This document shows, in pieces, positions 17,276 to 26,391 of a stretch of 64,000 nt of DNA. A program made the position numbers and the translations under genes. The notes under the pieces were generated by a model. It made no database searches. It was not told the origin of the DNA and saw only the letters and a program-made list of their open reading frames with translations. Within the stretch, counting starts at the first letter, position 1. Each line of letters starts with the position of its first letter. The stretch comes from Polyangiaceae bacterium (lineage in GTDB: Bacteria; Myxococcota_A; Polyangia; Polyangiales; Polyangiaceae), in contig JAHBVX010000008.1 of NCBI GenBank assembly GCA_019637295.1, positions 309,678 to 373,677 on the forward strand, read 5' to 3'.

Positions 17276-18358
17276 ATGGACTACACCCAGCGTAACCCCG
17301 TCCCCCTCCCCAAGGTCGGCGCCACTCAGAGCATTCGGTCCACCATCGACACGGTGTTCGACTGGAAGTACGCGCTCGAGAAGCAGAAGCTGCTCGCGCT
17401 GTACGAGAAGGGCAAGAGCCAGGGCTGGAACGCGACGGATCTGGACTGGTCCGTCGAGGTGGACGTGGCGAAAATGGCGAGGGAAGCGCAGATCGACGTG
17501 TTCATGAACTCGCTCATGGACCCGCCGCAGAAGTTCACCCTCGACAGCGCCATCGAGTTTCGTTTGCACATGAACGCCTTCATGCTCTCGCAGTTCCTGC
17601 ACGGCGAGCAGGGTGCGCTGGTGGCAACCGCCAAGATCGTGCAGACGGTTCCCTGGGAGGAGGCGAAGTTCTATGCCGCCAATCAGGTCGCCGACGAGGC
17701 CCGCCACGTCGAGGTGTACCACCGCTACCTGACCGAGAAGCTCGGGCTCTCTTACGAGGCGCACCCGAGCTTGGTGGCCTTGCTCGAGGACATCGTCAGC
17801 GACAGCCGCTGGGACGTGACCTACCTCGGGATGCAGATCATGGTCGAAGGGCTCGCGCTCGCGGCTTTCGGCATGATGCGTCTGGTGATGCAGAGCGAAC
17901 CGCTGATCCAGGACATCACCTCCCGCATCATGCTCGACGAGTCCCGCCACGTCGCGTTCGGAGTGATGTCGCTGCAGGACCTGTACACCAAGGAGCTGAG
18001 CGCCACGGAGCTGCGCGAGCGAGAGGACTTCGTGATCTCGAGCGCCGAGCTCTTGAAGGAGCGCCTGCTCATGTCTCCCGTGTTCGAGCGCCTGGGCTGG
18101 GACACGTCGATCTGGGTCCCGTGGATGACGAACACGCCGTTCCAGAAGGGGTTCCGGCAGATGATGTTCTCGAAGATCGTGCCCAACCTGAAGCGGCTCG
18201 GTCTGCTCACCCCTCGGGTGAGGGAGGCCTTTGCCACGATGGACATACTCCGCTTCGAGCACGAGAAAGACTCGATCGAGGAGCCCGAGGTCAAGCCGCC
18301 GGAGGAGCTGGTGCAGATGCTCATGTCCTACATGGCGGGTCGCGCCGAGGCCGAGTGA
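17276..18358 (+). CDS. Ferritin-like diiron oxygenase (AurF/R2-like)
   Basis: A 360-residue helical protein with two EARH/ESRH-type iron-binding helices: Glu in FLHGEQGAL, DEARHVEVY, Glu in IMVEGLAL and DESRHVAFG. This E-x-x-H paired pattern is that of ferritin-like diiron oxygenases, including R2-like and AurF-type N-oxygenases. The N-terminal LYEKGKSQGWNATDLDW is seen in members of this superfamily from actinobacteria and myxobacteria. Substrate unknown. It follows the VAO-type flavoprotein on the same strand and may act with it on an aromatic compound, but that is only context. Confidence 0.75.
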   Translation: MDYTQRNPVPLPKVGATQSIRSTIDTVFDWKYALEKQKLLALYEKGKSQGWNATDLDWSVEVDVAKMAREAQIDVFMNSLMDPPQKFTLDSAIEFRLHMNAFMLSQFLHGEQGALVATAKIVQTVPWEEAKFYAANQVADEARHVEVYHRYLTEKLGLSYEAHPSLVALLEDIVSDSRWDVTYLGMQIMVEGLALAAFGMMRLVMQSEPLIQDITSRIMLDESRHVAFGVMSLQDLYTKELSATELREREDFVISSAELLKERLLMSPVFERLGWDTSIWVPWMTNTPFQKGFRQMMFSKIVPNLKRLGLLTPRVREAFATMDILRFEHEKDSIEEPEVKPPEELVQMLMSYMAGRAEAE

Positions 18359-18361
18359 CCC

Positions 18362-18376
18362 GGTAGAAAATCTACC
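18362..18376 (+). other. Small inverted repeat between genes
   Basis: A perfect GGTAGA / TCTACC hairpin with an AAA loop, 4 bp after the diiron oxygenase stop and 45 bp before the ExbD-like gene. It lacks a T-run. It could be part of a terminator or an operator; nothing in the sequence decides. Confidence 0.35.
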
Positions 18377-18420
18377 CAAGGCTTTCCCTGGGCCCGGGTT
18401 CTGACGGCTCGGAGGCAGTC

Positions 18421-18969
18421 ATGGCAGGCATCGATACGGGCGCGAGGAAGTCTGGGCGGAGGGACGTGAACCTGGAGCTACCGCTCATTCCCTTCATCGA
18501 CTTCCTGCTGTGCTTGGTGGCCTTCCTGCTCGTCACGGCGGTCTGGTCGCAGATGGCGCGGCTGTCGGCCACCGCGGACGTCCCCGGGAAGCAGGGTGAC
18601 GCGCCCCAGGAAATCCCCAAGCGCCTGCACGTGGCGGTCAAGGACGCGCGCTTCGAGCTGACCTGGAAGCAGGGCGCGACGGTGCTGTCCTCCACGTCGG
18701 TGCCTCGCAAAGCCGTCACCCTCGCCGACGGCACGCGCACCTATCCCGAGCTGACCGCTCGTCTGGCCGAGGAGTGGCAGGCCCAGGGCGTCCACCGCGC
18801 CGAGGACGACCCGAAGCGGGACCTGGCGGTACTCCACAGCTCGAACACGGAAGAGTTCGGTGAGCTGACCGCGGTGCTCGACGCCCTGCACGGCACCCAG
18901 CGAACCAGACGGTACGCGGGTACCGAAGAGCGCGTCGCGGCGTTCAATGTCAGCTTTGCGACCGAGTGA
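18421..18969 (+). CDS. ExbD/TolR-family biopolymer transport protein
   Basis: A 182-residue protein with the layout of ExbD/TolR: a short cytosolic start, one transmembrane helix (LPLIPFIDFLLCLVAFLLV, about residues 21-43) carrying the conserved aspartate, and a periplasmic domain. ExbD works with ExbB/TolQ as a proton-driven stator for outer-membrane transport or gliding machinery. No exbB/tolQ or tonB gene is in the window, so its partner must be elsewhere. The periplasmic part (about residues 55-182) is longer than in E. coli ExbD. It overlaps the convergent hydrolase by 20 bp. Confidence 0.75.
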   Translation: MAGIDTGARKSGRRDVNLELPLIPFIDFLLCLVAFLLVTAVWSQMARLSATADVPGKQGDAPQEIPKRLHVAVKDARFELTWKQGATVLSSTSVPRKAVTLADGTRTYPELTARLAEEWQAQGVHRAEDDPKRDLAVLHSSNTEEFGELTAVLDALHGTQRTRRYAGTEERVAAFNVSFATE

Positions 18970-19915
18970 GCTCCCTGCCCGCCGTGTGCTCCTGGAGGAA
19001 GGGCAGGCAAGTCGCGACGAAGCGCTCGGGGGTGTCGACGTGAGGGAAGTGGGAGGTCTCGTCCATCCACACCAGCGGAGCGCTCGGGATCAACTGAGAG
19101 AGCGCGTGCCCCACGCTTGGGGGGACCATCGGATCACGCTTGGCGTACAAGAGCATGAGCGGAACCGGAAAGGGCTCGCCGCGGTCCCGCCGGCGCCCCA
19201 GCTCGCGACAGAACGAGCCCATCGCGCTCGGCGACAGCGTCTCCGACAAGTAGCGATGGAAGGCGCGCAGCCCGTCGGCGGTGGCCAGGGGCTCGCCGTA
19301 CTCGCGCGCCTCCTCGAGCGACTTCAGCGTCTCGTCGTAGTAGTGCACGTTGCGATGCGCCCAGCGCAATACGTCGCGCTGCACCAGCCGGCGCAGCAGC
19401 GCTTCGCTCCCCGGCAGGGCGAGCACCGCGTCGAGCAGTCGGAGGCGGAGCAGCGGCGAGCCCGGCGAGTGCACGTCGATCAAGCAGCTGAACAGCTCGG
19501 GTCGCGCCAGCGCGGCGCGCAGACACAGGTAGCCGCCCAGGCTGTTGCCCACGCAAGCGACTCCGCCCAGTGACATCGCGTCGCACAGCTCACCGATCCA
19601 ACACGCCAGCGCACCCGGCTCGTAGCAGACGTCAGGCTTGTCGGTTCTGCCGGCTCCGGGTAGGTCCGGCGCGATGACGTGAAAGTGCTCTCCGAGCGAT
19701 GCGGCGACGTAGCGAAACGAGTAGGAGTGCGTCATCAGCCCGTGAATCAGGAGCAGCGGCGGCCCGCTGCCGAGCTCGCGAACGTGCACCCGATGCCGCC
19801 CGAAGGGTCGCGAGTCGAGCTCGAGCTCGCGCGCTGCCATGAGAGCGAAGGCGTGCGCCAGACGCGGCTCAGCGGGCAGCTCCGAGAAGGGCAGGCGCTG
19901 GAAGGGCTTGGTCAC
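18950..19915 (-). CDS. Alpha/beta hydrolase
   Basis: A 321-residue alpha/beta hydrolase. The oxyanion loop HGLMTHS, the nucleophile elbow GNSLGGYL, the acid in YAKRDPMVPP and the histidine in ETSHFPHVD give a full triad. The sequence APDLPGAGRTDKP is typical of meta-cleavage-product hydrolases, haloalkane dehalogenases and related esterases. It starts with GTG at 19915; the fold begins some 50 residues later, so an internal start is possible. The substrate cannot be told. Confidence 0.85.
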   Translation of the reverse strand: MTKPFQRLPFSELPAEPRLAHAFALMAARELELDSRPFGRHRVHVRELGSGPPLLLIHGLMTHSYSFRYVAASLGEHFHVIAPDLPGAGRTDKPDVCYEPGALACWIGELCDAMSLGGVACVGNSLGGYLCLRAALARPELFSCLIDVHSPGSPLLRLRLLDAVLALPGSEALLRRLVQRDVLRWAHRNVHYYDETLKSLEEAREYGEPLATADGLRAFHRYLSETLSPSAMGSFCRELGRRRDRGEPFPVPLMLLYAKRDPMVPPSVGHALSQLIPSAPLVWMDETSHFPHVDTPERFVATCLPFLQEHTAGRELTRSQS

Positions 19916-20069
19916 CGCGTCCGACGGTCGCCGACCTGTCTGCTGCGGGCAAGGACCCCGCGGCAGCGCTGCCAGCCCAGTGAAACGCCTCGACTCGAGC
20001 GGGACGGTCGCTCGACCCGCGGTTTCGGGCTACGCTGCGCGATCGAGGCTTACTTTGCTCGGAGGGCAC

Positions 20070-21281
20070 ATGCGAACTCACTTCGGATGGTTGGCAGCGG
20101 TGTTGGTCGTCGCCTGCGGCGGCTCGGAGTTCTCGTCCAACGGCTCGGCCACGGGCGGGTCAGCTGGTAGCGGCGCCAGCAGCAGCGGCGGCTCGAGCGC
20201 CAGCGGTGGCGCCAGCGGCAGCAGCGGTGCCGGTGCCGTCAGCGGCAGCGCGGGTCAAGCGGGCAGCGCGGGCGCGGGGGGAACGGTCTCGTACCCAGAG
20301 ACCGTGTGCGATGTGCCCACCCATCAGTCGGCCGCGGTTCAGGCTCCCTCCTGCAGCCCGACGACCCTGGGCTGCGTGGCCGACTTCTCGGGCGTGTTCG
20401 GCGAGCCAGGCGAAGCGGATGGTTCGGCGTCCAACGCGCGCTTCGTCGGACTGTACGGCTTGATCGGAGAGGGAGACTACCTGTACGCGAGCACTGCACA
20501 CGCCATCCGACGCGTCCACATCGAGACCGGCGCGGTGACCACGCTGGCTGGCAACGGCGAGGCGGGACACTTCGATGGCTCTGCCGCCGAGTCGCGCTTC
20601 GCTTGCCCGCGGGGGCTCGCGATCCTCGGCGGCGAGCTGTACGTGGCCGACGCTGGCAACGGGCGCGTGCGCCGCGTCAATCTCAATACCGGGGCGGTGA
20701 CCACCGTCGCGTCCAACCTGCAGGACCCCGCCCACCTCGCTGCTCGCGAAGGAAACGTGATCGTGACGGAGCTCGGCGCCAATCGCATCTCTCAGATCAA
20801 CCTCAGCAGCTCGCTGGTCACCCACTGGGGAGCAGGCACCCCGCCGTACTCGCAGCCCCACGGCCTGGCCTGGACGAACGTGTTCAACCTGTTCTACCTG
20901 GCGGACGCCGGCAACCACGTGCTGCGCAAGGCGGACGCGAACGGGTCCGGGGCGGCCCAGGTCGGGCAGATCGGCGCCGCGGGGCACGTGAACGCGCAAG
21001 GCACACAGGCGCGGTTGAGCTCACCCCGCGGCACCAGCGTCAAGCAGCCGGACCTCATCTTCGTGGCCGACCACGGCAACCACGCGATCCGCCGCGCGGT
21101 CGCGGGCTCCTACCAGGTGAGCCCCGTGGCCGGGGGCAGCACGTCCACGCACGCGGTGGGTGTGGGCACCTCCGCCGGCATCGTCAGCCCGACGGACGTG
21201 CATTTCCAGGCGCACTCCGGCCGCGAGTGGCTGTTCATCGCCGAGGGCACGGTGATCCGCCGAATGGAGCTCGCGCCCTGA
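20070..21281 (+). CDS. NHL-repeat beta-propeller lipoprotein
   Basis: A 403-residue lipoprotein. The signal peptide ends in VVACGG, then a Gly/Ser/Ala linker spans about residues 18-70. After a short Cys-containing region (CVADFSGVFGEPG) come five or six NHL-like repeats with the pattern LYVADAGNGRVRRV and VADHGNHAIRR, forming a beta-propeller likely used for binding at the cell surface. A good ribosome site (GGAGG) sits 5 nt before the ATG at 20070, which decides the start. Function is unknown; the low-complexity linker is typical of surface lipoproteins in Polyangia. Confidence 0.8.
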   Translation: MRTHFGWLAAVLVVACGGSEFSSNGSATGGSAGSGASSSGGSSASGGASGSSGAGAVSGSAGQAGSAGAGGTVSYPETVCDVPTHQSAAVQAPSCSPTTLGCVADFSGVFGEPGEADGSASNARFVGLYGLIGEGDYLYASTAHAIRRVHIETGAVTTLAGNGEAGHFDGSAAESRFACPRGLAILGGELYVADAGNGRVRRVNLNTGAVTTVASNLQDPAHLAAREGNVIVTELGANRISQINLSSSLVTHWGAGTPPYSQPHGLAWTNVFNLFYLADAGNHVLRKADANGSGAAQVGQIGAAGHVNAQGTQARLSSPRGTSVKQPDLIFVADHGNHAIRRAVAGSYQVSPVAGGSTSTHAVGVGTSAGIVSPTDVHFQAHSGREWLFIAEGTVIRRMELAP

Positions 21282-21327
21282 GCTCACCTTGCTCCTCCCC
21301 GGATCCGGTGCGAGCCTCCGGGCCCGG

Positions 21328-22161
21328 ATGAGCCGCCTAGAGAAGAAGCTGTTGTCCGCCGTCGCCCGGGCGAGCGCCGACTTTCGGCTGCTCGAGCCGA
21401 ACGATCGGGTGATGGTGTGCGTGTCCGGCGGCAAAGACTCGCACGCCCTTCTGTACCTGCTGCGCGAGATCGCGCGGCGGGCGCCGTTCCCGCTCTCGCT
21501 GGTGGCGGTCAACCTCGATCAGGGGCAGCCCAATTTTCCCAAGCACGTGCTGCCCGAGTACTTCGAGCGGGAGGGCTACGAGTACCGCGTCGTGACCGAA
21601 GACACCTACTCGATCGTCGTGGACAAGGTGCCCGAAGGGAAGACCTACTGCTCCCTGTGCTCGCGCTTGCGCCGCGGCATCCTGTACAACGTCGCGCAGG
21701 AGCTCTCGGCTACGAAGATCGCTCTGGGCCACCACCGCGACGACGTGATCGAGACGCTGCTCTTGAACCTGCTCTACTCGGGGCAGATGAAGAGCATGCC
21801 GGCACGGCTGCGCTCGGACGACGGGCGCAACGTCGTGATTCGCCCCTTGGTGTACTGCACCGAACCGGACCTGGCGGCGTTCGCGACGGAGCGAGAGTTT
21901 CCCATCATTCCCTGCGATCTGTGCGGCTCCCAAGAGAACCTGCAGCGCAAGCGGGTCAAGAAGCTCCTCGATCAGCTGCACGCCGACAACCCGAACGTGC
22001 GCGGGAATCTGTTCAATGCGCTCGCGAACATTCGTGCCAGCCACCTGTACGATGTCGCGCTGCGCGAAGCCCTCGGCGTGGACGAGGCCCACGAAGACGC
22101 GCCCTCGGAGCAGGAGCGTCCGGAGGCGCCGCTGCTCAGGCTCGGCGGGCGGGTGGGGTAG
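21328..22161 (+). CDS. ttcA: tRNA 2-thiocytidine synthetase TtcA-like ATPase
   Basis: A 277-residue PP-loop ATPase with SGGKDS at residues 33-38, CSLC near 111 and CDLCGSQ near 199, the cysteine pairs that hold the iron-sulfur cluster in TtcA. GHHRDDVIETLLLNLLYSGQ is the second family motif. It probably inserts sulfur at C32 of tRNA. The ATG at 21328 gives the normal N-terminus; a TTG at 21289 also opens the frame but adds no family residues. The C-terminal 25 residues are an acidic extra tail. Confidence 0.87.
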   Translation: MSRLEKKLLSAVARASADFRLLEPNDRVMVCVSGGKDSHALLYLLREIARRAPFPLSLVAVNLDQGQPNFPKHVLPEYFEREGYEYRVVTEDTYSIVVDKVPEGKTYCSLCSRLRRGILYNVAQELSATKIALGHHRDDVIETLLLNLLYSGQMKSMPARLRSDDGRNVVIRPLVYCTEPDLAAFATEREFPIIPCDLCGSQENLQRKRVKKLLDQLHADNPNVRGNLFNALANIRASHLYDVALREALGVDEAHEDAPSEQERPEAPLLRLGGRVG

Positions 22162-22204
22162 AGGCGCGGACCGGCACCCGGCGCGCATGCTACCCTCGGG
22201 CATC

Positions 22205-23191
22205 ATGACTCGTTGGTCACGTGGCTCGCCGCGATGGTCGAGGCGGCTCTGCCTTGCGTGCCTCGGCTCGACTGCAGCCGCCTGTAGCCTGACTTGGGAT
22301 CCCGATGAGCGTCGGAGCCGTGGCGGGGCTGGCGTCGGCGGAGCGTACCTCGACGCCGCCGTCGGCGGCGGGGGCGCGTCGGGCAGCGGCGCGACGGGCG
22401 CGGCAGGGAGCAGCGGAAGCGGCGGGGAGTGCGGCGGCCAGTGCGTGACGGTGCCGGAGGGCTGGACCGGTCCGGTGGTGCGCCGTGCCGAGGTAGGCAC
22501 GCCGCTGTGTGCTCCCCCGTTCCCGGACACCGTCCTGACGCTGAACCACGGACTCGTGACACCGGGAGCGTGCACGCCGTGCGGCTGCTCGGTCGAGTGC
22601 GCCGTCGTCGTCTCGACGTTCGCCGACGTCGACTGCACGGCGGAGCACGCGACCTTCGACGTGTCGAGCTCATGCATGATCCAGCAGAGCGGCGGGTTGT
22701 CCTATCGGCCCTCGATGAGTCTCGTCTGCGCCGTCACGCCAGCGCAGCCCGAGCCCCTCACCTGGACGCACGCGGTCCGGCTGTGTGCTCCAGAGAGCGT
22801 CGGCGGCTGCCCGGCCGGCGCCTGCGTGCCGAGCTCGAGCGATCCCATTTGCGCGTTCCGCTCCGGTGAGCACGCCTGCCCCGCAGGCATGCCCCAGCGA
22901 TACGTCGACTACCTGGACGCGGACGACCAGCGCTCTTGCTCAGCCTGCACGTGCAGCGTGACCAACAAGGTCTGCGTCGTCGAGGCTTGGCCGAACCTTG
23001 CGCCGCTCTGCCAGGATACGCCGCCTCCGTGCGCGTCCTCCGCGAATGGATCGTGCTGCCCCAAGTCGGCCGCTGCCAATCGCTGGAAAGGCGCGGTCGT
23101 GTCCAATGGTGCGACCTGTGCTGTCGCGGGCGGCGCCGTGGTTGGCGCTGCCGTCCCGACCGGCGCTCGCACGGTGTGCTGTACGCAGTGA
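22205..23191 (+). CDS. Cys-rich surface lipoprotein
   Basis: A 328-residue lipoprotein. A basic start and hydrophobic segment end in STAAACS, followed by SLTWDPDERRS and a Gly-rich linker (about residues 45-75). The rest holds more than 30 cysteines in close pairs with no recognised domain, suggesting many disulfides. The leader and first 25 mature residues resemble the lipoprotein at 33413-34654 (SLLWDPNARRS, then GG.FLDA), although the C-terminal domains differ. An ATG at 22187 is an alternative start adding six residues. No function can be assigned. Confidence 0.65.
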   Translation: MTRWSRGSPRWSRRLCLACLGSTAAACSLTWDPDERRSRGGAGVGGAYLDAAVGGGGASGSGATGAAGSSGSGGECGGQCVTVPEGWTGPVVRRAEVGTPLCAPPFPDTVLTLNHGLVTPGACTPCGCSVECAVVVSTFADVDCTAEHATFDVSSSCMIQQSGGLSYRPSMSLVCAVTPAQPEPLTWTHAVRLCAPESVGGCPAGACVPSSSDPICAFRSGEHACPAGMPQRYVDYLDADDQRSCSACTCSVTNKVCVVEAWPNLAPLCQDTPPPCASSANGSCCPKSAAANRWKGAVVSNGATCAVAGGAVVGAAVPTGARTVCCTQ

Positions 23192-23197
23192 CAGCGC

Positions 23198-24052
23198 TCA
23201 GTAGTAGCCGAACATTTGCACCCAGTAGGTCTTGAGCTTGCCCTCGGTGGTGGTGCCCAGCGCTGCGGCTAGCACGGAGACGTCGGGATCCATGATGTGG
23301 CCGCAGTGGCCCTTGTCGCTCCCGAGCCATGCCGCCATGACTTGGGCGGTCGAGGTCGCCCCGGCGGCGATGTTCTCCGTGGCGTTGCCGAGGAAGCCGG
23401 CCAGGTGGGCTCGGTCGTTGGGGTCCCGGCCGTCGAGCACATGACCGTACCGCAGCGAGCTCGCCATGTTGGTGGCGTGCTGGTACGCCGCCCCGAGCAG
23501 CTTGCAGTCGTAGCTGAGCGCGTGAGTCGCGGGGAAATGCTTGGTGGTGGTGCCGGTGTCGCTCTTGACGATGCATGTGCGAGCCTCGGCGCGAGCCGCA
23601 TTGACGGCCTCGAGCATCCCGGATGGAACGCAGACCTTACAGCCGGACTCGCAGGTCTGCCCATCAGGGCAAGCGTTCGGAGCGCCCGCCTCCTCGCTGC
23701 ACGTGGGTGGCACGAACTCGGGCGGGATCTCCGGAGGTCCGCCCGGCTCGCCGCCGCCCCCGCCGGAGCAGGAGTCGGGATGGAGCTCGCATGGATCAGG
23801 CGGCTCGTTTGGGTAGCAGAGGCTGGGGAAATACCAGCACGGATCAACGGGCGGCGACCCTGGACTCGGAGTGCTGGTGTAGACGCAATGCACCCACTCA
23901 CCCGAGGCCGCGTCGTAGTACTCGGGCACGTTGTCGTGACAGCCTGTCCCCGCAGCGAGCAGCGCCGTTTCGGGGTCAGCGTTGGGCTCTGCCGAACAGG
24001 CCCAAGTAGCGGCCAAGGAGAGGAGCGGAGTCACGATCCAGGGGGTCTTCAT
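23198..24052 (-). CDS. CAP-superfamily (SCP/PR1) secreted lipoprotein
   Basis: A 284-residue lipoprotein: signal ending AATWAC, a Pro- and Cys-rich stretch to about residue 145, then a CAP domain with LEAVNAARAEAR, HALSYDCKLLGAAYQHA, YGHVLDG, ENIAAGATSTAQVMAAWLGS and HCGHIMDP. The His and Glu of the CAP cavity are present. Bacterial CAP proteins are extracellular and sometimes bind lipids; substrate is unknown. The ATG at 24052 has AGGAAG 8 nt upstream on the minus strand, which supports it over the upstream frame. It lies 27 bp after the O-antigen-ligase-like gene on the same strand. Confidence 0.8.
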   Translation of the reverse strand: MKTPWIVTPLLSLAATWACSAEPNADPETALLAAGTGCHDNVPEYYDAASGEWVHCVYTSTPSPGSPPVDPCWYFPSLCYPNEPPDPCELHPDSCSGGGGGEPGGPPEIPPEFVPPTCSEEAGAPNACPDGQTCESGCKVCVPSGMLEAVNAARAEARTCIVKSDTGTTTKHFPATHALSYDCKLLGAAYQHATNMASSLRYGHVLDGRDPNDRAHLAGFLGNATENIAAGATSTAQVMAAWLGSDKGHCGHIMDPDVSVLAAALGTTTEGKLKTYWVQMFGYY

Positions 24053-24079
24053 GGTGTGTGCTTCCTGCAAGCGGCGTGC

Positions 24080-25669
24080 TCAGCGCGCAGACCTCCGGGG
24101 AACGGAGATCTCCCCGGCACGGGGTTCGATCGCGAGTACTTGCGCGAGCAGAACCCGCACCGTGCGTTCGTCCTGCTCGTCGCGCGCGCCGTAGCAGCGC
24201 GCCACCTCCAAGGCCGCCCCCCAGTGATGTGGGCCGCGGCGCTGCGCGTCCACGAGGTGAGCCCGGGCTCGCTCGCAGGCTCCGGCCCGCGCATGTTGGA
24301 GTGCGAGCGCTTCGACCCCTGCTCCGCGCGGGAACCAACGTGCTGCGCGCTCCTCCCAGACGATGCGCTCGGCCGGTTTACGCAGCCCGACCAGCGTAAG
24401 CGCCTGCGAGACAGCCGCGAGGCTCACCAGCACGAAGACCGCGGGACCCGCTGTCACCTCTGCCAATCGCGGAATGCGCGCAATCGAGATCGTGCGCTGA
24501 AGCGTGACCCCGGCGAGCACGGCCGCGAGCCCGATAGTCTCCCAGCGGAACAGCGCGGCATCGAAGGTGGAGCAAACCCCGAGGGCGACCCAAGAGCCCA
24601 CGAGCGCAACTGGACCGAGATCGGCGCGCGCGCGCTGCAACGCCGCGCGCAGCGACCCGAGCACCAGCGTGCTCAGCGCTGCACCGAACAGCAACAGCCC
24701 CAGCAGACCGTGCTCCACGCCGATCCGTACCCAGTCCGAGTTCGGCGTCGCGGCAGCGCGCACCGGGTGAGGGCGGCGCCCCACTCGATGCGCGTGCTCG
24801 GAGGCAGCGTCTTCGAATCCGCCGGGTCCGACGCCGAGCAGGGGGGCACGCGAGACGATCTCCACGCCCAGACGATGCTGCTCGAGCCGCACCCGTCCCG
24901 AGCCGGTCTTGTGCTCCAGCAGCCGCCCGGCCGTGCTCGCGACGTCGCTCGTGAAGCGCAGTCCAGGCCACGGTAGCGAGGCTCCGGCGATGATCCCGCA
25001 GAGCATCGCGACGACCACCGCGCGGTGGGCCAAGCCTCGACCCCCGAGCAGCAACACGACTAGCGTAGAGAGCGCGAACGCGAGCCAGGCGCCGCGGCAG
25101 CGCGCGACGCACACGACGGTCGCCATCGCCCCGACGGTGAGTACGCGACCTACGGTGGGTTTGGCCGACACGTGCCACACCACGAGCGGCAGCGCGATCA
25201 CCAGGTACTCCGCGACGTAGTTGCGTCCCCCGAGCGTGCTTCCGGGGCGCGCGATGACACTCCACGGCAGCCTCGCGCCCAGTGCCTCGGCCAGCGCCAG
25301 CCCACACACGATCGCCGACGACCCGGTGAGCAAAGTGGCCACGGTATCGAGCCCGACCTCGGGCGAGTGCCGCACTCCGCGCGCGATGAGCAGCCAGGCC
25401 AGCAGGGGCGCGAGGGCGAGCGCTGCGGCGTAGCCGTCGTGAGACCCAAACGCGGAGGCAAGGCCCAACGCCAAAACGGACGCCAGCAGCAGGTCGAAGG
25501 TCGTCGCGTCGCGGAACCGCGCGGAGCGCCACGCCGCAACCCAGGCGGCTGCCACGACGCACACGCCCTTGAGCGCGGCATGCGTGGAGTAGGCTGCCCC
25601 GGAGATGGGTACGCAGGCGAGGGCGGCTGCCGCCGTAGCCAGAGTGGCGGCGAGTCTACCCGCTCCCAT
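24080..25669 (-). CDS. O-antigen ligase/polymerase-like membrane protein (Wzy_C)
   Basis: A 529-residue protein with about 10-12 hydrophobic segments. The signature GVGPGGFED in a periplasmic loop and SDWVRIGVEHGLLGLLLFG match the Wzy_C/O-antigen ligase fold, which joins or polymerises sugars on a lipid carrier. The last 100 residues look like a TPR-like helical tail (ALQHARAGACERARAHL). The ATG at 25669 is chosen; a GTG at 25678 would add three residues. No sugar-transfer cluster is next to it, so its glycan is unknown. Confidence 0.75.
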   Translation of the reverse strand: MGAGRLAATLATAAAALACVPISGAAYSTHAALKGVCVVAAAWVAAWRSARFRDATTFDLLLASVLALGLASAFGSHDGYAAALALAPLLAWLLIARGVRHSPEVGLDTVATLLTGSSAIVCGLALAEALGARLPWSVIARPGSTLGGRNYVAEYLVIALPLVVWHVSAKPTVGRVLTVGAMATVVCVARCRGAWLAFALSTLVVLLLGGRGLAHRAVVVAMLCGIIAGASLPWPGLRFTSDVASTAGRLLEHKTGSGRVRLEQHRLGVEIVSRAPLLGVGPGGFEDAASEHAHRVGRRPHPVRAAATPNSDWVRIGVEHGLLGLLLFGAALSTLVLGSLRAALQRARADLGPVALVGSWVALGVCSTFDAALFRWETIGLAAVLAGVTLQRTISIARIPRLAEVTAGPAVFVLVSLAAVSQALTLVGLRKPAERIVWEERAARWFPRGAGVEALALQHARAGACERARAHLVDAQRRGPHHWGAALEVARCYGARDEQDERTVRVLLAQVLAIEPRAGEISVPRRSAR

Positions 25670-25705
25670 GGCAACCACCGCTCCACTCGGGACCCTCGGC
25701 GCGCG

Positions 25706-26209
25706 TCACTCGGCCTTCCGGCAGGCTTGGGCCACGCAGGTGTAGCCAAAGAGGTAGCCTGGTGTGCAGTAGGGCTCGTGCGCGATGCAGACGTCGAACC
25801 AGCCGTTGGCGGCCTGACAGTTGGACAGCGCGTTCTTCTGCGCCTCCTTGGCTGCCCACTTCTTGTCACTGTCGTAGCCGCCCCAGGTCGATGCGGAGCC
25901 TCTCTTGCACGACCACCAGCCGGTACTTCCACCAGCCGCTTCGAACACCGACTCGTCACACGAACTGCAGGAGTAGCAGTCGAGGCTGCAACCCGCGCCC
26001 TCATCGACACAGCCGTGAGCAATGTCCTCGGCCATACAGGACATGCCGTCTGCCTTGCCGGCAGCGGGGCAGACGATGCGAACCGCACCGTCGACCTCCG
26101 TCTCGACGCAGCCTGGGGCTCGGCTCGCGCTCGGTGAAGCGCGCTCTGCGCCGGGTTCGGCGCTGCAGGCAAGGAAGCTCAACGCGAGGACAGTCGGAGC
26201 TAGTCTCAT
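25706..26209 (-). CDS. Cys-rich lipoprotein of unknown function
   Basis: A 167-residue lipoprotein with a clear signal ending ALSFLACS, then about 18 cysteines in the mature part, including CSLDCYSCSSC and a terminal CIAHEPYCTPGY. It must be exported and disulfide-linked. I do not recognise a domain. The ATG at 26209 starts the signal peptide directly. A sigma-54-like promoter lies 15 nt upstream and would leave almost no leader. Confidence 0.7.
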   Translation of the reverse strand: MRLAPTVLALSFLACSAEPGAERASPSASRAPGCVETEVDGAVRIVCPAAGKADGMSCMAEDIAHGCVDEGAGCSLDCYSCSSCDESVFEAAGGSTGWWSCKRGSASTWGGYDSDKKWAAKEAQKNALSNCQAANGWFDVCIAHEPYCTPGYLFGYTCVAQACRKAE

Positions 26210-26223
26210 GCTAGACGCGCTGA

Positions 26224-26238
26224 GCAAGGAGCATTCCA
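26224..26238 (-). promoter_or_regulatory. Candidate sigma-54 promoter
   Basis: Minus strand TGGAATG, four bases, then TTGCT; GG and GC are separated by exactly 10 nt as in sigma-54 promoters. The predicted start would be about 3 nt before the ATG at 26209, so either the mRNA is leaderless or the match is chance. GG-N10-GC is common in GC-rich DNA. Confidence 0.3.
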
Positions 26239-26391
26239 CGCTGCTCCGAGGTCCTTCCGGTGGGTCTGCTGGAGCTTCGGCGCGCCGGATGGTTCGCGCA
26301 GGTTCCATCGCCGCTCGAACCCACCAACCAGGGGGCGTTGGCTACAGTCACGCCTGCGAGGCTGGCATACGGGCTGCATCCTCAGACCGGC

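Noticed and set aside
24066..24082. Sigma-54-like GCACG-N4-TTGCA upstream of the CAP-domain gene
   Set aside because: The -24 GG is AG, and the ribosome site AGGAAG overlaps where the transcript would begin.
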